Assembly: GCA_021648365.1 (NCBI GenBank)
Contig: JAKISY010000078.1
Span: 1 to 21,784 of the forward strand
DNA length: 21,784 nt
Source: Verrucomicrobiales bacterium
GTDB taxonomy: Bacteria > Verrucomicrobiota > Verrucomicrobiia > Verrucomicrobiales > DEV007
Direction of reading: 5' to 3'
The notes under the pieces are model-generated. The model ran no database searches. It saw only the letters and a list, made by a program, of their open reading frames with translations, and was not told the origin of the DNA. Shown piece by piece: positions 16,601-21,784 of this stretch. The position numbers were made by a program, and so were the translations under genes. Within the stretch, counting starts at the first letter, position 1. Every line of letters begins with the position of its first letter.

Positions 16601-19600
16601 TAATAGTTGGAATTGCCGTAAGCGCAAAGCTTGGTGCTTGGGGAACTCTTCGAGCAGTTGGGTGTAGAGCTGGAGGGCTACTGAACTTTGACCGAGCGCA
16701 TCGTTCATGGCTGCGAAACGAGCGTGTTGCAAAAGAGGGGCGTTTTCCTCCGGGCGAGCTAGGTCGAGCACTTGGGGGATGAGCTTCTTTTGTTCCAGTT
16801 GCTGGCGGATGGATTGTATTTGGCGTTTGCTGTTTTCTCCTTGGAAGTTCAGCAGTCCACTGGCGAAGATGGGCAGTTGGTGCGCAGTGAGTCGAACTAG
16901 CGCATCTGGGGAGGGGTTGTTTTTTTGGATGCGATTGAATTGGGTGGTAAAAGTTTTGAAGCTGGGCATGGAAGAAAGTTGCGCTGGAACTTGGGTATGC
17001 TGCCCAAAAGTATTTCTTTGGTAAATAGCCAAGTGGTTGGCGAGTAGCTTTGCTGGGCGTTGAGCTTTATCTGCCATTTTCCAAGCAACGAGGATGCGGG
17101 CGATTTGCTGCCATTCGTAGCGGGAGTCGACCAGCGGGGAGACTCGCAGTCGCAAGGCAGCTGCGATGCCGCTTTTGCGTAGGGCATTCGGCTTAGCTGG
17201 GTCGCTGCTCTTGTTGTCATCATTGGCAAGCTGGACGAGTAGAAAGTCGATTTTTTTATTGAGCTCGGGTTTATTGGAATTTTTGACAAGGTGTTCAAGG
17301 GAGCGAACGGCTTGTGTTGTTTGTTGATTTTCGATTTGGTGCAAAGCGATCAGTAAGGAGGCGTTGAGGACATTGTTAGTCTCTTGAGCTGGGATTTTTT
17401 TCAAGTTTTCGAGTGCTACAGCGGTGAGCGGAGGATGGTTGCTGCTTCGGGCGAGCAGAGCGTAAAGAATAGGATCCTTGGCGAAGTGCTTGATCCAAGT
17501 CTCGGGTTTTTTAGTGAGAGCGTGAGATTGAAGGTTGAGATGAATGAGGTAGGCGGCGAGTGCGGGGGAGAAGCCGTTGGGGGCGCGAAGCAGATGCTCA
17601 GCAGGGGGAGATCCAAAGCGTGTCTGACCATGGATGGCGCTGCTGTTGAGCGGATTGGGTTGGGGGGCGGGAGTTTTTTGAGTGAGCGAGCTTCCTTTTT
17701 TTCTTTCGCTTTGCAACAGCTCGATCCAGGCGTCGAGATCGTCTGCTGCGGTGTAAGCTTGAGCCCGAAGCGCGTAAATCTGTGGGTTCAGTGAACTGGA
17801 GGCGGGTGTTTTTTTCAAAAGTTTGAGTAGGCTGCCACGCAGTTTTTTGGAGTGCTCATCAGCTGGAGCCTTTGCCAATCTGACCAATTGGTTCGACGCC
17901 GCAGCGATCAGGTGATAGCCAGGTTCTTTGATGACATCGAGGCTGTCGCTGAGTTGAGCCGCATAGTCATCAGTGAACCCCATGTTTTTCAGTTTGATCA
18001 AAGCGAGGGCGTGCGCTTGTGCGCCATAGTGTTGTTGGATCGAGCCGAGAAAGATGGCGGCACTTTTTTCGTCATAGAGGTGCTTTTGATCGAGAAGTTG
18101 AATCCAGATCAGGGCGGCTTCCGCTTGGTCTTGGTGCTTGAGCAGGAAGGTTTTAATTTTTTTCAGGAAAGCCGGGTCATTATGTGAATGAGCTTGAAAT
18201 ATAAACGGAGCAGAGAATTTCATGAAAGCGGCATAAAAAGCAGGCAATCCACTGCGGGCGATTTTTTCATCGACTAGATCGGCTTGAGCAGCGGTTAGCA
18301 GGTGGTTCTGCAAACGGTGCAGGTGATATAGGGTCATGCCACGCAAGGTAAACGTATCGCTGGGCAGTGCGATGGGCAGTGCCTGCTGGTAGGGTGAGTT
18401 AGCAAGTCGTAGGCTGAAGATCCTCCCTTGCCCGAAGTTGTTGCGGTAGGCTCCGGCTTGTTGATAGGCACTGGCTAGAGTTTCAAATTTTTTAAGAGGT
18501 TTTTGTAATGGCGAAGTGGAGATGTTTGATCGCATTTGCTGTCGATAGGCATGGCTTAAAAACGTTAAGGTAGGTTTGTTTGAGTTGGGGATCATTTCTA
18601 GGCTTAGTAATTCGAGCAATGCTTGCTGGGCGGCTTTTGGCTGCTCGCTCTCAAGTAGGGCGACGGCACGCAGGTAGAGCAGTGGGATGTGATCGGGGTG
18701 ATCGTTCATTTTGGAAGTCAAAAATCGGGCGGCGACTTCCCATTCGCCGAGTGCCATGGTGACTTGTGCGAGTTCGATCAAACGTTCGGGGCTGCTTTGA
18801 TTTCCTGCAGGTAAGTTGTCGAGCAGGTCGAGAGCGTCTTGTGCCCTGCCGAGGCTCATGTAGAGTTGCGCTAATTTCACGGAGCTGCGAGATTTGGAGT
18901 CTAACTTACGTGCTTTCTTTAAACTGGCGATAGCATCAGTGATGCGTCCGTCAATTTGTGCTGCGGTCGCTATTTGGTGCAGCAGTTGGATGTTGTTGGG
19001 ATCCAGGCGGTGAGCGGCGTCGAGGGCGTCTCTTTGTTGCGGGATCTGGTGAAGTAGGCGATAGGCTTCTGCCAAGGAGAGCAGTGGCGAGACGGATTGG
19101 GAATTATTGTTTTGTTGTTCTTTGAGCCGCTCGATGATTTGTTGGCTGGTTTTGTTTTTTTGTGCTATTTCGACGATGCCTTTGATGGTGCTGCGCCGTT
19201 TCCAGTCATCGTCTGTGGATTCGTAGAGTTTCCACAAAACGTGCTCTGCCTCTTTTGGATAACCCGCCTGGGTGTAGGCGTGTGCTAGTTTGACTTGAAT
19301 TTGATCATTCTCTTCGAAGCGACGAGCCGCGCTTTGCAAGACCTTGAGAGACTGTGTGTGGCGATCGAGTTGAGCGAGCAGGTTGGCTTCGCGCAACCAA
19401 GGGGCAGGGGAAGCGTTGACCAGTTTTTTCCATTCCCGAGTCCAGTGCAGGGCTTTTTCTAGATTTTTGCTTTTTTGATAGAGTAGAATCAAGTCGCTGA
19501 TGTGGCTGGGTTTGTGACCAGCTGGAGTGGCAATGAGGCGCTCTAGCGTCGAAGCTGCGGCTGCCCAGTTCTGTTGTCTGCTATGGATCTGGCTTAGCGT

Positions 19601-21430
19601 GATCAGTATCAGCTCGTTGAGTTGTTCCGCTTGTGGCAGCTTGCTAAGGGTGTCGATGGCAGAATTCACGTCGCCGAGGCGTTCTTGGGTGGCGGCAAGT
19701 AGGCAAGTTTTGGCAATAGTGGAGGGTGTCTCTTTTTGTAATTTTTCCGCTAAAGTTTTGAGCAGCTTTCCTTGCGTGGCGGTTCGCAGGGTCCATGCGA
19801 TGGCTTGTTGTAGTTCGTCGTTACCTGAGCTGAGTTCTAGACGGCGTAAACTCCAGGTGAGGGCTTGTTGCTGGTGATCCAGTTCCAGAGCAAGTTGACT
19901 GATGCTGTCCAGGAACAGGGTTTGTTGGTCAAAGGCATCGAGTCGTTGTTGCATGAGATCGTAGGCAGTTTGCCACTCGCTGCGGTGTCGCAGTTGGCGG
20001 GTAGCGGCGAGTAGTTGCTGGAGGCCCCCTGATTGTCCGATGGATTGCCACAGTTGTAGGGCGCGTTTTTTCTGATCATGCTGATAGAGGAATCGGGCAA
20101 AGCTATCTTGAGCGGAAATGGAATCGGGAAAACGAGCGACCATTTTTTCGTAGAGTTGTTGCGCGTCGCTGATCAGCTCGAAACGCTGGAGTTTCTTTGC
20201 TGCGCGGAGGTGAGCATATTCGCTGCCGTCCGATTGTTTGAGGTAGGCGGCGATGCTTTTGCCAGCAGCTGCTTTTTGTCCTGCTTGATCTTGTAAGTCT
20301 GCTAGTTGGAAGAGTAACTCTTCGTCGTTGGGGAATTGTTCGCATAGCGAGCTGAGTTGGGTGATGGCAGGTTCTAACTGATCGAGTGTGATCAAGGCAT
20401 GGACGTAGAGCAAGCGAGTATCGAGATCGCCCGGGGTGAGTTCGAGCAGTTGTTTCCAAGCCACTAGAGCAGCGTCTTTTTGTTGTCGTTCGGTGAGGAT
20501 CTTTGCGCGTGCGATATGCAGGGCGAGGCGCTTGGGTTCGGAGGCGATCATGCTGTCGAGAGCTGTTTGCCAGCCGGACAGGTTATTCGATCGGCGAAAG
20601 TCTTGTTCGATCAGGGCGATCAGCTCGCGTTCTAACCAAGTATCGTTGCCTGCGAGAGGCAAGGTGCTTTGCCACAGCGCGAGGGCTTCTTTGCGTCGTC
20701 GCGCTTTGAGGTAGATTTTCCCTAGTTCGATTTTGCGTAATACGCTGTGGTGAACATCTCGTTTGGCATCGGCAGTGGCGATTAAGGCTTGTTGTTCTAT
20801 GACCGCTTGGTCATAGACGCCCTCCTTGAGCAATAGCGCGATGACATCTTCGCGCAAGAGGTCGTCCTTGGGGTGCTTTGCGAGCAGTTGTTGCCAGACT
20901 TTGAGTCCAGCTGGGGTCTTGCCCGTTTTCAGTAGTAGCCTTCCGTGCCATTTGCTCAGTTCGATAGTGGTTTTAGGGTCGCTGTTGTTTTGGCTTTCCA
21001 GTGCTAGGGTGATGGATTTCAGGGCAGCACTGTAGTCTCGCTTGAGGTGGGAGATACGGGCGTGTTCCAGCCATGCGAGGTTTTTTAGATTGGCGGGGTT
21101 GTCGGGGGATTGAGCAAAGGTTTGGTAAGCGCTCGCCGCTTGATCGAGTTGCCCTTGGCGTTGATAAAGCCGGGCTAAGAGGATTTGCGCAGCAGGGGAT
21201 TTTTTGCTTTGAGTATCGAGGTAGGCGAAACCTTGTTCGATGCTGTGGTCTTCTAACCAGGATTCAAAAAAGCGTTCGAAGAGCAGGTCGGAGAAGGGGC
21301 GTTTTTCTAGTGCTTTTAGATATTTGGCCGATTTTTCACTGACAGGTTTGTTTTGAGCAAAGCTTGGCGTGCTAGTGGAAAATAAGCAGAGAGTGAGCAG
21401 TAAAAGAAATAAACAGGAACGGGAAATCAT
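10628..21430 (-). CDS. Giant secreted TPR-repeat protein (3600 aa)
   Basis: An uninterrupted 3600-codon gene. Residues 1-25 form a Sec signal peptide (basic start, hydrophobic core LFLLLLTLCLF, cleavage after SFA), so the protein is exported, probably to the periplasm; no transmembrane segment or C-terminal anchor or sorting motif is seen. Residues about 75-950 are packed with tetratricopeptide repeats, for example AAQILLARLYQRQGQLDQAA (80-99) and a late unit near the PDHIPLLYLRAVALLESEQP stretch. A further TPR-like patch lies near residue 1580 (LGQSSVALQLYTQLLEEFP). The rest is predominantly helical without a domain I recognise, and no catalytic motif is evident. TPRs mediate protein-protein contacts, so a scaffold role is likely. 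The centre (about 2130-2985) is AT-richer. The start has no clear Shine-Dalgarno. Function unknown. Confidence 0.9.
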   Translation of the reverse strand: MISRSCLFLLLLTLCLFSTSTPSFAQNKPVSEKSAKYLKALEKRPFSDLLFERFFESWLEDHSIEQGFAYLDTQSKKSPAAQILLARLYQRQGQLDQAASAYQTFAQSPDNPANLKNLAWLEHARISHLKRDYSAALKSITLALESQNNSDPKTTIELSKWHGRLLLKTGKTPAGLKVWQQLLAKHPKDDLLREDVIALLLKEGVYDQAVIEQQALIATADAKRDVHHSVLRKIELGKIYLKARRRKEALALWQSTLPLAGNDTWLERELIALIEQDFRRSNNLSGWQTALDSMIASEPKRLALHIARAKILTERQQKDAALVAWKQLLELTPGDLDTRLLYVHALITLDQLEPAITQLSSLCEQFPNDEELLFQLADLQDQAGQKAAAGKSIAAYLKQSDGSEYAHLRAAKKLQRFELISDAQQLYEKMVARFPDSISAQDSFARFLYQHDQKKRALQLWQSIGQSGGLQQLLAATRQLRHRSEWQTAYDLMQQRLDAFDQQTLFLDSISQLALELDHQQQALTWSLRRLELSSGNDELQQAIAWTLRTATQGKLLKTLAEKLQKETPSTIAKTCLLAATQERLGDVNSAIDTLSKLPQAEQLNELILITLSQIHSRQQNWAAAASTLERLIATPAGHKPSHISDLILLYQKSKNLEKALHWTREWKKLVNASPAPWLREANLLAQLDRHTQSLKVLQSAARRFEENDQIQVKLAHAYTQAGYPKEAEHVLWKLYESTDDDWKRRSTIKGIVEIAQKNKTSQQIIERLKEQQNNNSQSVSPLLSLAEAYRLLHQIPQQRDALDAAHRLDPNNIQLLHQIATAAQIDGRITDAIASLKKARKLDSKSRSSVKLAQLYMSLGRAQDALDLLDNLPAGNQSSPERLIELAQVTMALGEWEVAARFLTSKMNDHPDHIPLLYLRAVALLESEQPKAAQQALLELLSLEMIPNSNKPTLTFLSHAYRQQMRSNISTSPLQKPLKKFETLASAYQQAGAYRNNFGQGRIFSLRLANSPYQQALPIALPSDTFTLRGMTLYHLHRLQNHLLTAAQADLVDEKIARSGLPAFYAAFMKFSAPFIFQAHSHNDPAFLKKIKTFLLKHQDQAEAALIWIQLLDQKHLYDEKSAAIFLGSIQQHYGAQAHALALIKLKNMGFTDDYAAQLSDSLDVIKEPGYHLIAAASNQLVRLAKAPADEHSKKLRGSLLKLLKKTPASSSLNPQIYALRAQAYTAADDLDAWIELLQSERKKGSSLTQKTPAPQPNPLNSSAIHGQTRFGSPPAEHLLRAPNGFSPALAAYLIHLNLQSHALTKKPETWIKHFAKDPILYALLARSSNHPPLTAVALENLKKIPAQETNNVLNASLLIALHQIENQQTTQAVRSLEHLVKNSNKPELNKKIDFLLVQLANDDNKSSDPAKPNALRKSGIAAALRLRVSPLVDSRYEWQQIARILVAWKMADKAQRPAKLLANHLAIYQRNTFGQHTQVPAQLSSMPSFKTFTTQFNRIQKNNPSPDALVRLTAHQLPIFASGLLNFQGENSKRQIQSIRQQLEQKKLIPQVLDLARPEENAPLLQHARFAAMNDALGQSSVALQLYTQLLEEFPKHQALRLRQFQLLAESEPDKARSQLRLLAQDKDILPHLVTALQALARLPYKSMKKRLDVAEWLLTTFDQLSKVDANSPIAIADPFADPGEYRWSTQLAQSLNQAHRDGEINYPTLTDQGRDPFNYDPFSKEKKNLPKKPEHLLLYISSNHKRIDLLRQLLIKQIETGTQSEQAFASLVRLNAQTQKPDSELLPYCQKALLHKSNIYRLLGNAQHPNKELNQGKLRWKNPDNPVPQYSAQTPLLWIIEYAFHHQQPELLEIPRLFADSPATEAASQAQFVIKTLSPLYFCPDEQFTQLADHLLDKKVMTSNANNPAAVQINKNIINAVILRALALRPAVEKNFPWQDFIIARLGEQANAYTYQKWTTLYCRALAQSQGHDSLVKFIEKIALRLIGDPKQQKELISTYLRINLLGRRSSDPSQQRLQYFVGLLASLTAFPETGFYALETAHHYGLQNKQSFIQSAKISRGMQVNDSASLLALFDNPYLTRDLANYDTFPKSEYPKLFTAKSKSSSIVSETLARVKRHWQSKKGELDLLKKKTLSAQTFGEKLLSANLAKDTQVQTLLVFHNSIKGIKQLPAKKQYEIALLASDLINLTEPNHFSDNELRTTAIWLQQQSGNSPLVEIEKIIAAKSISDLNIKPNQFLEHIANTIIMAVPYDLNKAYSAFENAAIIGESLVQKKTIRLDKTPFSQRLFGRITYRIPFSSAYFFAHQAFTSEKLPPIFSLMGMNGTLKQEFKMKLNADKLILLSAHLSKIKVLLKTEHLSALAIPVFSDILDSQSSAFREALLEWTQNNTQYSEFAKDIQIALIAKQKDDRTLDEALSKRLHSALQPPKTPVNLRLILTYWLYYYHVKTSNNDRALDISTETLAQAWDLYGNNVPQRFANSILYKHFRYHSGPPMEIPPETINHLSAAFRSAFLEENNHNIRTNQTKQISQFIDSIFKLQIASDNIKDAELLLETFQDKLHSHGDIFVILVKAGAFELAQKFLRQHWKMILLKQSNQRFDKKMGDQFEPFLASISTEPKWLQWVARSVFLQLFDSTSEYIPKAVGWPEENTRRLEAAKTLNAADFPDTNSLRRAIQSVQHIQFAGQYLGDALSKASHSQTLKKIIAIKDSKKRYIEEEIFYSALRINLENGKLGRWHQVLLELNDLPSQRVRKDHVARLSSTALNHAAQRPKESAPALNLMPIWIELVKYGPDMNKEQLYRFLSYPVARALKSKSTKELDTFFSAAPPQTLDVFSSILNRSASTLESQIRYLAFGVSLSSSSKDFSKHFKPGFSKFAQPSLSQALSSSFTKISSAKDIAPKRKDFIRKIVTKMNTASSTQEIRSIFDHACKLIDQEVMAGNREWMDNDDNGWLYPSVFFREYCKKASIYHPNDYIKLSSDSKSHYSSKRATNWHPVALLCDTLWNDPPPNFSFTWSNIYRLDEFFAHHWEISQHGELPELALDLFFPELRKALPADQKNWGDTSVFLPIFYETFRAIRDPQQVVAAIQLADKLADKEVLAREFAMAGRLWLTTYPHLPEAAKNLANPDAWIARANEALDSKTLSPNLRACLARHFLYRAANNCPKKLQQRIIEEITELVMHDAPLNGWELSVVNNALLSMPRDKPWWKNAVKNYIAAWNHKSRFDGLEKPEKIPFQPKLGPVLTMLSLQLESGHTKEAKQLIKLHEPALQTSTSAISLMILHQQHDLALRWTENNINKLKSLSNRTVGGASAIYYTEKLDQQLDGFLPTIKNQEQRILLAAMITAAPLDPRSRQSQQKQLRKKRVTNLAKEFLAMPKGTSKNTKKIIQYISHHCQGGDALEPLLAKQFQSSSIEEISSLPSKIELLHPVIQPLASYASAQALRGNTEPLKELMRRIATTSSKGNKWHYKIEVEQIAASLFRSIVLELRTMNPQQIKWAKEASQIYFETLLGDVVYNQLIYLSHTHIVLTALVTGKPAPANWNPEMSEQGQEHFKKISRSKYVTPASNILDQLLPSDHSKFKLAKQALENQVWLTPKD

Positions 21431-21530
21431 GGTTATCTATACAGGCAAAATATGCGCTTTATTTCAAGAGAAATCAGAAAAATTAACACGGTGGAGGAAG
21501 TAATAACATGAATTACTGAGCACCTAAGAA

Positions 21531-21566
21531 TTGGACCGCGGATAGCGCGGATTTACACGGATAAGA
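21531..21566 (+). repeat. CxGAT triad repeat, copy with CGGAT
   Basis: Three CGGAT words with GAT starts at 21541, 21550 and 21560, the same 9/10 spacing as the copies at 2587-2619 and 3743-3776. It lies about 100 bp upstream of the giant TPR gene. Confidence 0.75.
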
Positions 21567-21601
21567 GTAAAGAAAAGGAATGGCTGGGAGGTTTTTATTT
21601 G

Positions 21602-21671
21602 TAGTGTGGGTGTCATCACTCGGTGAAGGTGAGCAGACGGTCAAAGGAAGCAGGTGGGGACACCTACACTA
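21602..21671. repeat. 70-bp palindromic element
   Basis: The 18-base arms TAGTGTGGGTGTCATCAC (21602-21619) and GTGGGGACACCTACACTA (21654-21671) are inverted copies matching at 15 of 18 positions, with a 34-base centre. The size and shape are those of a REP- or MITE-like element; there is no ORF inside. Confidence 0.65.
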
Positions 21672-21784
21672 GTGCGCTGCAAAGCAGCGTCCTCTTCCGA
21701 GGTGAGATACCTTGGCCGTTGGCAGCCGTTGTGCTGACGAGAACTTGAAGTAACTGCGTCACCGCGAGGTGGGGTGGGAAGCAA
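21672..21784. other. Non-coding, hairpin-rich tail at window edge
   Basis: No ORF is open through this stretch. It has short perfect stems CGCTGC/GCAGCG (21675-21680 with 21684-21689) and CCTC/GAGG (21691-21694 with 21699-21702) and a GACG...CGTC pairing further on. It may be the rest of the palindromic repeat next to it or the edge of a structured RNA; it does not match any RNA family that I can recognise. Confidence 0.3.

Overview
The window comes from a bacterial chromosome. The small dispersed palindromic and triad repeats, the gene repertoire and the very long secreted TPR protein suggest a member of the PVC superphylum, most likely Verrucomicrobiota (Puniceicoccales/Opitutales-like). 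This host call is inference from gene style and repeats; no rRNA or other taxonomic marker is present. No tRNA, rRNA, CRISPR array or transposase was seen.

Left part (1-5223): the C-terminal end of a HAD-type phosphatase and a flavodoxin-fold NADPH:FMN reductase read rightwards. A convergent ilvC (class II ketol-acid reductoisomerase) follows, with a clear intrinsic terminator. ilvC is divergent from ilvY, its LysR-type activator, across a 293-bp control region with a perfect 7+7 inverted repeat. This is the ilvY-ilvC arrangement known from enterobacteria. Downstream of ilvY lies modF, a twin-ATPase ABC protein.

Repeat-rich part (5224-6075): several copies of a palindromic unit whose arms carry the 12-mer ACATGGATGAAC. 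Two roughly 100-bp copies in the same orientation flank a GxxExxY protein gene, a small PD-(D/E)XK-like predicted nuclease. Left of it is an imperfect tandem duplication of one arm.

Middle (6096-7896, minus strand): an MFS transporter is followed by a short ORF that looks like the C-terminal domain of a larger SGNH/GDSL-hydrolase-type protein whose catalytic part is missing.

MNIO RiPP cluster (8083-10541, plus strand): a small Cys-rich precursor with a Tat-type signal and five C-x5-C pairs is followed by an intrinsic terminator and three small palindromes. Then come a DUF692/MNIO maturase (BufB-like) and a DUF2063 partner (BufC-like) that overlap by 4 bp. This resembles the bufferin/methanobactin-related systems, in which an iron oxidative enzyme converts precursor cysteines into metal-binding groups. 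No DoxX-like bufD or ECF sigma gene is visible nearby.

Right half (10628-21430, minus strand): a single 3600-codon gene encodes a signal-peptide-bearing, TPR-rich, all-helical protein. Its central third is visibly AT-richer than its ends. The last 354 bases hold a third copy of a CxGAT triad repeat, a 70-bp palindromic element and a GC-rich, hairpin-rich tail with no ORF.

Other short gaps: 919-984, 7897-8082 (divergent MFS/precursor promoters, no box convincing enough to call) and 10542-10575 show nothing else that I can name.
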